DNA from: Chryseobacterium sp. JV274
Lineage (GTDB): Bacteria; Bacteroidota; Bacteroidia; Flavobacteriales; Weeksellaceae
Direction of reading: 5' to 3'
DNA: 64,000 nucleotides
Assembly (NCBI RefSeq): GCF_903969135.1
Contig: NZ_LR824569.1
Location: 124,001-188,000, forward strand
In this document: positions 53,682 through 63,359 of the stretch, one piece after another
How positions within the stretch are numbered: the first letter of the stretch is position 1
Layout: each line of letters opens with the position of its first letter
Made by a program: the position numbers and the translations under genes
Notes under the pieces: model-generated
What the model was told of the DNA's origin: nothing
Seen by the model: the letters and a program-made list of their open reading frames with translations, nothing else
Database searches by the model: none

Positions 53682-55265
53682 ATGGAATATTTGGAATCTC
53701 TAAAAAATATTGGAATTGTACCCAGTAAAGAAGTCTATTGGAATTTATCTGTCTCACAGCTGATTTCACAAACCTTAAAACAAAATCAGGGGATTATTAC
53801 AAGTTCAGGAGCCTTGGCTTGTGATACAGGTGAATTTACAGGCCGTTCACCAAAGGATAAGTTTATAGTTAAGGATGATACAACCAAGGACTCTATTTGG
53901 TGGGGAGAGGTTAACCATCCTTTTATACCGGAAGACTTTGACAGATTGTATGATGATGTTATTACCCATCTTTCTGGTAGAGATATTTATGTCAGAGATG
54001 CCTATGCCTGCGCCAAACCTGAATACAGACTAAATATAAAGGTTATCACTGAAACGCCATGGGCCAATTTATTTGTTAATAATCTGTTTTTAAGACCGGA
54101 AGCAAAGGAGTTGGAAACATTTCAGCATGAATGGTTGGTTCTTAATGCTCCGGATTTCAAAGCTGTTCCCGAGACCCATAAAACCCGTCAGCATAATTTT
54201 ACAATCATCAATTTTACAAAAAAAATAATCCTTATTGGGGGAAGTGCTTACACCGGGGAAATCAAAAAGGGAATTTTTACAGTACTAAACTATATCCTTC
54301 CTTTTGAGAAAAATGTACTTTCTATGCACTGCTCGTCCAATGTAGGAGCTACTGGTGATACCGCTGTATTTTTCGGACTTTCCGGAACGGGAAAAACCAC
54401 TCTTTCTGCAGATCCGTCAAGACAGCTGATTGGAGATGATGAACATGGATGGGATCATGAAAGTGTATTTAACTTTGAAGGGGGCTGTTATGCTAAATGT
54501 GTTAACCTGAGTGAGGAAAAAGAGCCGCAGATATTTTCTGCCATACATTCTGGAACTTTGCTTGAAAACGTGCGCTTTTTTGACGGAACCGATATTGTAG
54601 ATTATGATAATGTTTCCGTAACAGAAAACACAAGAGCTGCTTATCCTATTGACTTTATTGAGAATGTGATACATCCTTCCATAGGGAAAACTCCCAATAA
54701 TATTTTCTTTTTAACCTGCGATGCTTTTGGAGTTCTTCCTCCAATATCGAAACTATCAGTAGGGCAGGCGATGTATCATTTTATTTCCGGATATACTGCT
54801 AAGGTGGCAGGAACTGAGGCTGGAATTACGGAACCTCAGACTACATTTTCGGCGTGTTTTGGAAAACCCTTTTTACCGCTTCATCCTACAAAATATGCTG
54901 AACTGTTAGGAAAGAAGTTAAAAGATAACAACATCAATGTATGGCTTATTAATACCGGCTGGTCCGCTGGTGCCTATGGTACCGGGGAACGTATCAAACT
55001 TGCTTATACCAGGGTTATGATTTCGGCCGTACTTGAAAATAAATTGGACCACGTAGATTTCGTACAGGATGCTGTATTTGGACTGCAGATGCCTGTAGAG
55101 TGCGAAGGAGTTCCTTCTGAGATTCTAAACCCTAAAAATACCTGGGATGACCAGTTGGCATATGATGAAAAAGCATTACACCTTGCCACCCAGTTTGCAG
55201 AAAACTTTAAATCGTTCGTGTTTTTTGCCGATGAAGAAACAATAACAGGAGGACCCTTAGTCTAA
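53682..55265 (+). CDS. pckA: Phosphoenolpyruvate carboxykinase (ATP)
   Basis: 527 residues, the usual size. The ATP-dependent type is shown by the kinase-1a P-loop GLSGTGKTTLSADP, the metal-binding LIGDDEHGWD, the R residue in TGRSPKDKF and the C-terminal TGWSAGAYGTGERI. It converts oxaloacetate and ATP to phosphoenolpyruvate and CO2, the entry to gluconeogenesis. The gene is followed by a glycine-cleavage group in the same direction, with a 52-bp gap, so an operon is possible. Confidence 0.97.
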   Translation: MEYLESLKNIGIVPSKEVYWNLSVSQLISQTLKQNQGIITSSGALACDTGEFTGRSPKDKFIVKDDTTKDSIWWGEVNHPFIPEDFDRLYDDVITHLSGRDIYVRDAYACAKPEYRLNIKVITETPWANLFVNNLFLRPEAKELETFQHEWLVLNAPDFKAVPETHKTRQHNFTIINFTKKIILIGGSAYTGEIKKGIFTVLNYILPFEKNVLSMHCSSNVGATGDTAVFFGLSGTGKTTLSADPSRQLIGDDEHGWDHESVFNFEGGCYAKCVNLSEEKEPQIFSAIHSGTLLENVRFFDGTDIVDYDNVSVTENTRAAYPIDFIENVIHPSIGKTPNNIFFLTCDAFGVLPPISKLSVGQAMYHFISGYTAKVAGTEAGITEPQTTFSACFGKPFLPLHPTKYAELLGKKLKDNNINVWLINTGWSAGAYGTGERIKLAYTRVMISAVLENKLDHVDFVQDAVFGLQMPVECEGVPSEILNPKNTWDDQLAYDEKALHLATQFAENFKSFVFFADEETITGGPLV

Positions 55266-55317
55266 AATGACATTAACTCATTGAATAAATATATAAATTA
55301 AAAAAAGAACTGTAAGA

Positions 55318-55701
55318 ATGAACATTCCAGAAAACCTCCTGTACACTGAAGATCACGAGTGGGTTCGATTAGAAAACAATACGGCTTATATCGGAATTAC
55401 CGATTTTGCTCAGCATGAATTAGGAGATATTGTCTATGTTGAAATTGAAACATTGGGAGAAAATTTAAAGCAACATGAAGTATTTGGGACAGTTGAAGCT
55501 GTGAAAACAGTATCAGACCTGTTTTTGCCTCTTGCCGGAGAAATAATGGAAATCAATCCAAAATTGGAAGCCAGTCCTGAATTGGTCAACTCAGACCCTT
55601 ACGGGGAAGGCTGGATGGTCAAAATTAAGGTGGAAAATCTTTTTGATGCAGAAGGATTGTTAAGATCTGGTTCATATTCATCTTTAATAGACTTATCATA
55701 A
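55318..55701 (+). CDS. gcvH: Glycine cleavage system H protein
   Basis: 127 residues. The lipoyl-Lys K63 is in the motif FGTVEAVKTVSD, with ENLLYTEDHEWVR near the N-terminus and the Gly-rich C-terminal GEGWMVKIK. It carries the aminomethyl group between P and T proteins. The stop is followed immediately by the gcvT start. Confidence 0.95.
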   Translation: MNIPENLLYTEDHEWVRLENNTAYIGITDFAQHELGDIVYVEIETLGENLKQHEVFGTVEAVKTVSDLFLPLAGEIMEINPKLEASPELVNSDPYGEGWMVKIKVENLFDAEGLLRSGSYSSLIDLS

Positions 55702-56799
55702 ATGGGAACTGTAAAACTAAAGAAAACGGCATTTAATGCCATTCATCATGCTCTTGGAGGGAAAATGGTAGAATTTGCAGGCTATGAAATGCCTGTTCAA
55801 TACAAAGGCGTAACACATGAGCATGAAGTGGTTAGAAATAATGTCGGGGTTTTTGATGTGTCTCATATGGGAGAGATCTCAATACAGGGGAAAGGCTCTT
55901 TGGAACTTATTCAAAAAATCACTACTAATGATGTCTCAAAACTTTATCCCGGAAAAGTACAGTACAGCTGTATGCCCAATGATACCGGAGGTATAGTTGA
56001 TGATCTCTTGGTTTATAAAATAAACAAAAATGATTACCTATTGGTGGTTAATGCTTCCAACATCCAAAAAGATCTGGAATGGATCATAAGCCATAACTCT
56101 TTTGGAGCGGAGGTAACCAATATTTCGAATTCCGTTTCTTTATTAGCTATTCAGGGGCCAAAATCGATAGACGTTTTACAGAAGTTGACGGATATCAATT
56201 TGAAGGATATGGAATATTACACATTCACAATAGGTGAATTTGCCCATATTCCAAATGCTTTGGTTTCTGCAACAGGATATACAGGAGAATCCGGGTTTGA
56301 AATTTATGTAGAGAACAGATATGCAGCTCACTTATGGGAAGCCATATTTGAAGCCGGAAAAGATGAAGGTATTGAACCTATCGGGCTGGCGGCAAGGGAT
56401 ACCCTGCGTTTGGAAATGGGGTATTGCCTTTATGGAAATGATATTGATGATACAACTTCTCCATTGGAAGCAGGATTAGGATGGATCACAAAATTTACAA
56501 AAGATTTTGTGTATAGCGGATTTTTAAGCCTCCAAAAGGAAAAGGGAGTCACTAAAAAATTGATAGGTTTTGAAATAAAAGATAAAGGAATTCCCCGTCA
56601 CGGTTATGAAATATGGGACAGTAGCCATCAAATTATTGGAGTGGTAACCTCCGGAACTCTTTCACCTACACTAAAAAAAGGAATAGGGATGGGTTATGTT
56701 GCAGCTGATAGCTCTAAGATTGGAAATGAAATTTTTATCAATATCAGAAATAAGACGGTCAAAGCTATTATTGTTAAAACTCCATTTATTAAAAAATAG
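55702..56799 (+). CDS. gcvT: Glycine cleavage system T protein (aminomethyltransferase)
   Basis: 365 residues, normal length. GcvT family motifs are clear: [20 protein letters not shown] (folate-binding opening), [25 protein letters not shown], and the C-terminal barrel domain. It transfers the one-carbon unit from the aminomethyl-lipoyl H protein to tetrahydrofolate. It abuts gcvH without a gap. No gcvP lies in the window. Confidence 0.96.
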   Translation: MGTVKLKKTAFNAIHHALGGKMVEFAGYEMPVQYKGVTHEHEVVRNNVGVFDVSHMGEISIQGKGSLELIQKITTNDVSKLYPGKVQYSCMPNDTGGIVDDLLVYKINKNDYLLVVNASNIQKDLEWIISHNSFGAEVTNISNSVSLLAIQGPKSIDVLQKLTDINLKDMEYYTFTIGEFAHIPNALVSATGYTGESGFEIYVENRYAAHLWEAIFEAGKDEGIEPIGLAARDTLRLEMGYCLYGNDIDDTTSPLEAGLGWITKFTKDFVYSGFLSLQKEKGVTKKLIGFEIKDKGIPRHGYEIWDSSHQIIGVVTSGTLSPTLKKGIGMGYVAADSSKIGNEIFINIRNKTVKAIIVKTPFIKK

Positions 56800-56832
56800 A
56801 TCCATTTACAAACTAATCAGATTAATAATCAT

Positions 56833-57204
56833 ATGCTTGTTCCCAAGAACCTTTATTATACGGAAAACCATTTGTGGCTGAGAAAAATCGGATTATACGA
56901 TTTTTGTGTTGGAATTACAGATTTCGCTCAAAAGGAAATAGGAGAAATTCACCTTGTTGAATTTAATTTGCAGAAGAAAAACTTAAAAAAAGGAACTGTT
57001 TTTGGGACTGTTTATGGAATCAATAAGACTTTTCAGTTGGTTGCTCCCTGTGACACAAAAATTATGGAAGTTAATCAAAATATAGCTGTAATGCCATCCC
57101 ATATTAATACAGATTCTTATAACTGCTGGTTTTTAATTTTTTCTACCTACATATCTACGAATGAGCTTTTAACTTATGAGGACTATATACAAATAATAAA
57201 ATGA
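56833..57204 (+). CDS. GcvH-like protein with altered lipoyl site, 123 aa
   Basis: Closely resembles GcvH (NLYYTENHLWLRK; IGEIHLVEFN; KKGTVFGTVYGINKTFQLVA). At the lipoyl position the motif is Gly-Ile-Asn-Lys-Thr instead of Ala-Val-Lys-Thr-Val: the residue aligned with K63 is N64, with a Lys one place later (K65). Lipoylation is therefore uncertain, and the protein may be a diverged paralogue with a new role. It overlaps the next gene by 4 bp (ATGA). GcvH-like proteins also occur in other lipoyl-linked modification operons. Confidence 0.8.
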   Translation: MLVPKNLYYTENHLWLRKIGLYDFCVGITDFAQKEIGEIHLVEFNLQKKNLKKGTVFGTVYGINKTFQLVAPCDTKIMEVNQNIAVMPSHINTDSYNCWFLIFSTYISTNELLTYEDYIQIIK

Positions 57205-57797
57205 TTTTTAAACAGCTTAGAGAGAATATGGATGTAAAGGATGCCGTTTTTAATGAACTTTATCCTCCCAATATAAAAGCGGCAGCGGAAAGACACTGGA
57301 CTCCAGTAACGGTTGCCCGAATGGCGGCAGAATATCTGGTAGAAGAGTCCGGAAAAAAAGTTCTTGATATTGGGGCAGGGGCTGGAAAGTTTTGCCTGGT
57401 AGGTGCAGCTTCTACCAAAGGATTTTTCTATGGTGTAGAACAAAGAGCTTCACTTACTAAAATATCAAGGAAAATAGCAGACCGACATAATATCACCAAT
57501 GTAGAATTTATCAACTCCAATATCAATGAAATTGATTTTTCTGATTTTGAAGCCTTTTACTTTTTCAATTCTTTTTTTGAAAATATAGATACCTCTAATC
57601 CGATTGATGATTCAATACTTCCTGATAAGAATTTATATAATATTTATTCAGGTTATGTGAAAGAACAATTAGAAACAACTCCTGTCGGAACCCGTTTGGT
57701 TACGTATTGGAGTAAGTGGGACGAAATTCCGAGAAGTTTTGATCTGGTAGATTCAGCTTGTAACGGATTTTTAAGCTTTTGGAAAAAAATATACTGA
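57201..57797 (+). CDS. Class I SAM-dependent methyltransferase
   Basis: 198 residues. The Rossmann motif I is clear (VLDIGAGAGKFCLVGA) with an acidic end of strand 2 (YGVEQRASL) and later FINSNINEIDF. No catalytic motif beyond the SAM fold is visible, so the substrate is unknown. It starts inside the stop of the GcvH-like gene, so they are translationally coupled. Pairing with GcvH-like hints at modification of a lipoyl or glycine-cleavage component, but that is inference. Confidence 0.8.
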   Translation: MIFKQLRENMDVKDAVFNELYPPNIKAAAERHWTPVTVARMAAEYLVEESGKKVLDIGAGAGKFCLVGAASTKGFFYGVEQRASLTKISRKIADRHNITNVEFINSNINEIDFSDFEAFYFFNSFFENIDTSNPIDDSILPDKNLYNIYSGYVKEQLETTPVGTRLVTYWSKWDEIPRSFDLVDSACNGFLSFWKKIY

Positions 57798-57933
57798 CTT
57801 TAAGCATTATGGTTGGCTGGTCTGAGAAAGCATGAATAATAATGAACTTAGATTTGTCTTTTAATAAGGTTAGATTATTTAATTTTTTATAAACAGAGAT
57901 ACATAGGTCTGAATATTATGTATATTTTTTTTG

Positions 57934-57967
57934 GGTATTGCTACAATTTTGTAGCAATACCTTTTTT
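57934..57967 (+). terminator. Terminator between the glycine-cleavage group and the mobile element
   Basis: GGTATTGCTAC (57934-57944) and GTAGCAATACC (57951-57961), perfect 11-bp stem, 6-nt loop, followed by TTTTTT. A strong terminator 137 bp after the methyltransferase. Confidence 0.85.
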
Positions 57968-58207
57968 GTAATTGATTTTGTTTACAATTATAGCATATTT
58001 GAAATTAAAACTTTCCAACTATCATTATTTTTTAGGTTTCCTTTATGAGGAGACTTTTTTATACCACTGATAGAATTAAAATTTTTTACACTTTTAGTTT
58101 AAAATCGGAGTTTGTGAAAAATCTCTTCGTAACTATGAAAAAGTAGTGATTTTATACGATTTCTCTTGTTCAATTTTACATGAGCAACAATCATAAAAAT
58201 CACCATT
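57968..58207. other. Gap upstream of the mobile-element module
   Basis: A/T-rich, with no gene. It may contain the left boundary of the element and the promoter of the DNA-binding gene, but no attachment repeat can be recognised without the other end. Confidence 0.35.
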
Positions 58208-58489
58208 ATGAATATTGAAAGAACAGAATTTATCGCCTGGATGGAAAGAATTATGGAAAGATTTGACATACTGAAAGAGCAAATGTTTAAGAACCAATCC
58301 AGATTTATAGAAGTAGACGGAGAGCAGCTTCTGGATAATCAAGATGTTTTACAGCTTTTAAAGATAAGTTCCAGATCATTACAGCGGTACCGGACTGATA
58401 AAAAGCTGCCTTACTATACCATCAGTGGAAAGCTGTACTATAAGCTTTCGGATGTCCATCAATTGATCAGAGAATGCTTAAATTCTTGA
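58208..58489 (+). CDS. Helix-turn-helix DNA-binding protein of mobile-element type, 93 aa
   Basis: A small protein with a MerR/excisionase-like HTH in the second half (LDNQDVLQLLKISSRSLQRY, then LPYYTISGKLYYKLSDVHQL). The N-terminal half is a helix. Such proteins mark the start of Bacteroidota conjugative transposon modules and can act in excision or regulation. Promoter not seen. The gap to the DUF3945 gene is 99 bp. Confidence 0.8.
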   Translation: MNIERTEFIAWMERIMERFDILKEQMFKNQSRFIEVDGEQLLDNQDVLQLLKISSRSLQRYRTDKKLPYYTISGKLYYKLSDVHQLIRECLNS

Positions 58490-58588
58490 TAGTATTAAAG
58501 ACATCAACAGCCAAATTATTCATCACCATTCCGATCTTTTAGAGCCTCTTAATTGAGTCTATACCTTCGTTCCATTAAATAAAATACA

Positions 58589-60043
58589 ATGGAAGATGAA
58601 ATAATAAACGCTCAGGAGTCCGGTGAACTAAAACCATCAGCAGATACACTCCTTGTCCTGAACATTCATACCAACCAGGTTGAGATGGTCAAAGGTGTAG
58701 ATAAAGAAGGGAATCTTCAAAAGTTTCCTCCACAAGGAAAAAAGGATAATGAGCAGCTGATCAGAGTAGATAAGCACGGCGATCTATTCTCCAACTTCTT
58801 TTCCAACTTTTACCGGCAGCTTAAAAATCCTACGCATTTCAACTTTTTCAAAGTTTCAGAATACGATGCTGTTAATACTGCCAATGATCTTCAGAAATAT
58901 ATTGATCAGGTATCTCCTGAAGAAAAAGAAAAGCTGAAAGACTACGAAATTTTACCGCAACATAACAATAATCCAAAAAATCAAAATACAATGGACAACA
59001 ACACAGAAAATCAGGAGTATCGTTTTCAGCCTGAACAGATCGACTGGAAAACGATGGAAAAATTCGGACTTAATCAGGAGAAGCTTGAAAAAATGAATGC
59101 GATGGATTCATTACTCAGAGGATTTAAAACCAATACATTAATTCCCATCACCATTAATCTGGGAACGGCAGTAAGCAAAATGGATGTTCGATTATCTCTT
59201 CAGACAGGAGATACTGGACAGGTTGCCGTTCATCTGCATGGAATCCGAAAAGAGCCCAGTCTCAATAATAAATTTCTGGGTCACCAGTTCACGGATGAAG
59301 ATAAAAAGAATCTGAAAGAAACCGGGAATATGGGCAGGGTAGTAGATCTGGTCAATCCTAAAACAGATGAAATCATTCCATCTGTCATTAGCCGTGACCG
59401 TTTAACCAATGAATTGGTTGCCTATAGAGCGGAGCACATGAAAATCCCTGATGAAATCAAAGGAATTAGGCTTGATGAACATCAGAAACAAACCCTATTG
59501 GAAGGAGGTCCATTGTATCTTGAAGGCATGACCTCCAAAAAAGGAGAACTTTTCGATGCTACCGTACAGTTCAATGCAGATAAGCGGTATGTAGAGTTTA
59601 TATTCAACAATAACCAGATACCGCAACAAAGTCAACAACATCATTATAACCAACAGCAAACTCAACCTACGGATAAAGAAGCACCCAAAGTATTCAGAGG
59701 AAAAGAACTGGGTGATTCACAGTATGAAAAGTTCAAAGCCGGGCAAACCGTATACGTTGACGGTCTTACCGATGCTAAAGGTAAAGCCTATCAAGGCTAT
59801 ATTACCTTCAATAAAGAAACCTTTAAAACCGATTTCTCCTTCAATCATCCTAATAAACTTAAAGAAGAGGCAAAACCTACAGAAGATCATAAAACCCAAA
59901 CTGCGGTTAACACCCAGGGTAAAACCAATGAAGCTACTACAAATGTGAAGGAGCCTTTAGAATCAAAACAGCAGCAGCCTGCCAATAAACAACAGGAGGA
60001 TCTGCAAAAAAAGGTTAGAAAACCCAGAGGACAAAAACTATAA
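58589..60043 (+). CDS. DUF3945-domain protein
   Basis: 484 residues. Several DUF3945-type repeats are visible, sharing a pattern like KNTLLEGGPLYLEGMTSKKG (second repeat near residues 300-330) and AGQTVYVDGLTDAKGKAYQG (third), with a Gln/Lys-rich tail. No signal peptide. DUF3945 proteins are found almost only in conjugative elements of Bacteroidota; the function is unknown. Precedes topB by 20 bp. Confidence 0.85.
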   Translation: MEDEIINAQESGELKPSADTLLVLNIHTNQVEMVKGVDKEGNLQKFPPQGKKDNEQLIRVDKHGDLFSNFFSNFYRQLKNPTHFNFFKVSEYDAVNTANDLQKYIDQVSPEEKEKLKDYEILPQHNNNPKNQNTMDNNTENQEYRFQPEQIDWKTMEKFGLNQEKLEKMNAMDSLLRGFKTNTLIPITINLGTAVSKMDVRLSLQTGDTGQVAVHLHGIRKEPSLNNKFLGHQFTDEDKKNLKETGNMGRVVDLVNPKTDEIIPSVISRDRLTNELVAYRAEHMKIPDEIKGIRLDEHQKQTLLEGGPLYLEGMTSKKGELFDATVQFNADKRYVEFIFNNNQIPQQSQQHHYNQQQTQPTDKEAPKVFRGKELGDSQYEKFKAGQTVYVDGLTDAKGKAYQGYITFNKETFKTDFSFNHPNKLKEEAKPTEDHKTQTAVNTQGKTNEATTNVKEPLESKQQQPANKQQEDLQKKVRKPRGQKL

Positions 60044-60063
60044 TAACTATCTAAATTCATCAT

Positions 60064-62151
60064 ATGAAAGCAATCATCGCAGAAAAACCAAGTGTCGCAA
60101 GAGAAATCGCACAATTATTAGGAGCCCATGAAAAAAAAGACGGCTATCTGTCCGGTAACGGCTATTGTGTCACCTGGGCATTGGGACATCTGATCGCATT
60201 AGGAATGCCGGAGGATTATGATATAAGAGGCTTTAACAAAGCCTCTTTGCCTATCTTTCCCAACCCTTTTATTCTAACTCCCAAAAAGCTAAAGAAAGCA
60301 AAAGGCTATGAGCCTGATCCTTCGGCTTTAAAACAACTCAACACCATAAAGCAAGTCATCAGTCAATGCAGCAGTATTATTGTCGCAACAGATGCAGGAA
60401 GGGAAGGGGAGTTGATCTTCCGCTATATCTATCACTACATAGAATGCAACAAACCTTTCGAAAGACTCTGGATCAGCTCCCTTACCGAAAAGGCAATACA
60501 GGACGGATTTAAAAACCTTCAGCCAGGCGATGCCTTTGACGGTTTGTATCAAGCTGCTAAAGCCAGAAGCGAAGCAGACTGGCTGGTAGGAATCAATGCT
60601 ACTCAGGCATTAACCATCGCAGGAAACCAAGATGTTTATTCATTAGGCAGAGTACAAACACCAACTCTTGCTTTAATCTGTCAACGGTTTCTTCAGCATC
60701 AAAACTTCACCAAGCAAAAATACTTTCAGATTCAGCTGAGCTACAGAAAAGAATATACAGACTTCACCAGTCTTTCGCTATCACAATGGGAGGAAAAAAA
60801 GCAGGCAGAACAAATCCAAAAGATTATAGAGCGGGAGGGAAGAGCTGTTGTGGAAGATGTATCTGTTAAAACAGTACAGGAGCAATCTCCATTACTTTTC
60901 GACCTCACGGAATTACAGAAAGAAGCCAACAGGAAACTGGGGCTTTCTGCTGATGAGATTTTACAAACAGCCCAAAGCCTCTATGAGAAACAGTTCATCA
61001 CTTACCCCAGAACCGGCAGCAAGTATATTCCTGAAGATGTATGGAGTGATATTCCTGAGCTGGTCAGAATACTGAATCAGACAGAACCCTTCAAAACAGC
61101 CGTAACCCATTTAAAATTCGGAAACTTCAACAAGAGAATAGTCAATGATCTAAAAGTTACCGACCATCATGGATTACTCATAACCACTAAAACACCTTCT
61201 GCACTTAGTGCTACGGAAAAAGCCATTTACGAGATGATTGCATACCGCTTATTGGAATCCCTATCCCATACCTGTATAAAACAAGCCACCCAGATCCAGA
61301 TAAAAGTCCATCATTATGAATTTCAGATCAAGGGATCAAAAATACTCAATCAAGGCTGGCGAGCCATCAAAGGGATTCTTTCTGACAATGAAAATTCTAA
61401 TAATATAGATGAAGCCCTTACAGAACTACTGGAATTCAAAACAGGAGATGAGCTCAAAATATCAAAAACAGAATTATTGGAAAAAGTTACACAACCACCA
61501 AAACTTTTTACTGAAGCCGACCTTTTATCTGCGATGGAAAATGTGGGTAGATCTATTGAGAATAAAGAAGAACAGAAAGCGCTATCCAATATCGGCATCG
61601 GAACACCAGCTACAAGAGCCTCCATTATGGAAACCCTGCTCAGCAGAAATTATATTATCAGAAAAAGCAAAACATTAATTCCCACCGATAAAGGTTTACA
61701 AGTTTACAACCTGGTCAAAGACAAAAAAATAGCCAATGTCCAAATGACCGCAGAATGGGAAATAATGCTTGATAAAATTGAAAAAGGAGAACTCAATAAA
61801 ACTCAATTCATCAACGACATCCAACACTACACAGCAGAAATCACCAATGAACTCTTATCACTTCATATTCCCCAAGAAGATATTCCCCAACTCAAATGCC
61901 CCAGATGCCAACAACACAATCTTATTATCAAGGATAAAATTGTCAAATGCCCCGATGATCAGTGCAGTTGGATTCTCTTCAGAACCATATGCGGAGTACA
62001 ACTCAGTAGTAAAGATCTTACCTTATTATTAACTCAAAACAAAACATCACTCATCAAAAACATGAAAAGCAAAAACGGTAAAAAGTTTGATGCTTACTTA
62101 TTACTGAAGGATGATTTCAGTACATCATTTGAATTTGGAAATAAGAATTAA
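60064..62151 (+). CDS. topB: Type IA DNA topoisomerase III
   Basis: 695 residues. The TOPRIM domain (ATDAGREGELIFR) and catalytic Y314 in ITYPRTGS are intact, and the C-terminus has a zinc ribbon (CPRCQQHNLIIKDKIVKCPD). The enzyme relaxes and decatenates DNA and is a stable component of conjugative elements. The preceding DUF3945 gene and following cargo support that. It ends with a strong terminator 20 bp after the stop. Confidence 0.95.
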   Translation: MKAIIAEKPSVAREIAQLLGAHEKKDGYLSGNGYCVTWALGHLIALGMPEDYDIRGFNKASLPIFPNPFILTPKKLKKAKGYEPDPSALKQLNTIKQVISQCSSIIVATDAGREGELIFRYIYHYIECNKPFERLWISSLTEKAIQDGFKNLQPGDAFDGLYQAAKARSEADWLVGINATQALTIAGNQDVYSLGRVQTPTLALICQRFLQHQNFTKQKYFQIQLSYRKEYTDFTSLSLSQWEEKKQAEQIQKIIEREGRAVVEDVSVKTVQEQSPLLFDLTELQKEANRKLGLSADEILQTAQSLYEKQFITYPRTGSKYIPEDVWSDIPELVRILNQTEPFKTAVTHLKFGNFNKRIVNDLKVTDHHGLLITTKTPSALSATEKAIYEMIAYRLLESLSHTCIKQATQIQIKVHHYEFQIKGSKILNQGWRAIKGILSDNENSNNIDEALTELLEFKTGDELKISKTELLEKVTQPPKLFTEADLLSAMENVGRSIENKEEQKALSNIGIGTPATRASIMETLLSRNYIIRKSKTLIPTDKGLQVYNLVKDKKIANVQMTAEWEIMLDKIEKGELNKTQFINDIQHYTAEITNELLSLHIPQEDIPQLKCPRCQQHNLIIKDKIVKCPDDQCSWILFRTICGVQLSSKDLTLLLTQNKTSLIKNMKSKNGKKFDAYLLLKDDFSTSFEFGNKN

Positions 62152-62170
62152 TTTCAAAAAATTAATAGAA

Positions 62171-62200
62171 TAAAGAAGCAGCCGATAGGCTGCTTCTTTA
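62171..62200 (+). terminator. Strong terminator after topB
   Basis: TAAAGAAGCAGCC (62171-62183) and GGCTGCTTCTTTA (62188-62200) form a perfect 13-bp stem with a GATA tetraloop. It separates topB from the downstream genes. Confidence 0.88.
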
Positions 62201-62446
62201 TTCTACATTTTATCCAATTCTTTTAATTCCTTAAAATAAAGTCTAAAATATTTACTACTTTTTTTTGAATTTTGTTAGCCATTATGATAGTGATATAGTA
62301 GGAAATTAGATTATAATAATGTAATACAATTATTTAAAAAGTATAGTTAAGTATTATGGTATAATGATTAGTAAAATCTTAATAATATTTTTTTATAGTA
62401 TTGTAAAGTAATATTTATTATTTAAATTTAAAAATATTTCAAAACC
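62201..62446. other. A/T-rich gap before the unknown gene pair
   Basis: Nearly pure A/T sequence without an ORF. It must hold the promoter of the next gene; no TAnnTTTG element with a matching -33 box was found. Confidence 0.4.
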
Positions 62447-63355
62447 ATGAAGACATTTATACAAATCAAAATTAACTTTTTGAAACTTTGCTTTGTTATT
62501 GTATTTTCAACTATTTCATGTATCAAAACATACGCCCAAAAATTTGAAGATATATTTTTAGCTAACGATTTTGTACTTTATAAAAATACAAAGGTAAAAT
62601 TAAAACAAGATCTCATTGGAGTCAACTTTAGTCACAATTTTTATGGTGATCTAAAAGATCTTCAAAAAGATTATGATAATAAGGTATTATATCCCTCAGC
62701 AGCATATAATTTTCAAACGGAAAAAGATTCTTTAAAAAATAGAGTTTTCATTATTGAAAATATTATTGGCAAAGACGGAAAAACATTTAATACAGAAAAC
62801 TCAGGTTATTTTGATTCTCCTATTTTTATCTTGAAAGATGAAGTAAAAGCCCAAACCATTTACTATAAATACGATAAAAAGTTTGAACATAACTTCCCTT
62901 TTTTAGTTGCTGATATAAATTACCCTGTAGATTTTTTTTGCTCCCAACTCTCAGAAAATGATGATGATTTTACCAATGAAAAAACTATTAGAACCCCAAT
63001 GACGGAAGGCAACAATTTAGCTCCCGCATCTTTAACAAAGGTTTCAAAAAAAGGAAGACCATCTGCTTATTACCTAAGTTTAAGAGCTTATGGCAATACG
63101 GTTAATGTAAATGAACGAGGGGTAATTCTAATATTTGAAGACAATACTAAATGGATTAAAAACGCAGAGATAGATGTGGAAGCATATAAAGATAGTTATG
63201 AATATTCAGTATTTATAACTTTATCTCAAAATGATCTTAAGCTGTTTTCGACTAAGCGAATAAAAAAATTTAGACTGTACATATATGATGCTACCCTTAA
63301 TGCAGGTTTTGCCAGTAAATTTTTGAATTATACAAAGTGCTTGTTAAAAAGATAA
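62447..63355 (+). CDS. Secreted protein of unknown function, 302 aa
   Basis: The N-terminal 35 residues look like a signal peptide (LKLCFVIVFSTISCIKTYAQ). The body is rich in Lys, Asp and Asn with beta-strand-like stretches (TIYYKYDKKFEHNFPFLVAD). No family is recognised. The adjacent CBS-domain gene starts 4 bp later, so the two form an operon. Likely accessory cargo of the element; a surface or periplasmic location is inferred. Confidence 0.65.
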   Translation: MKTFIQIKINFLKLCFVIVFSTISCIKTYAQKFEDIFLANDFVLYKNTKVKLKQDLIGVNFSHNFYGDLKDLQKDYDNKVLYPSAAYNFQTEKDSLKNRVFIIENIIGKDGKTFNTENSGYFDSPIFILKDEVKAQTIYYKYDKKFEHNFPFLVADINYPVDFFCSQLSENDDDFTNEKTIRTPMTEGNNLAPASLTKVSKKGRPSAYYLSLRAYGNTVNVNERGVILIFEDNTKWIKNAEIDVEAYKDSYEYSVFITLSQNDLKLFSTKRIKKFRLYIYDATLNAGFASKFLNYTKCLLKR

Positions 63356-63359
63356 TAAT

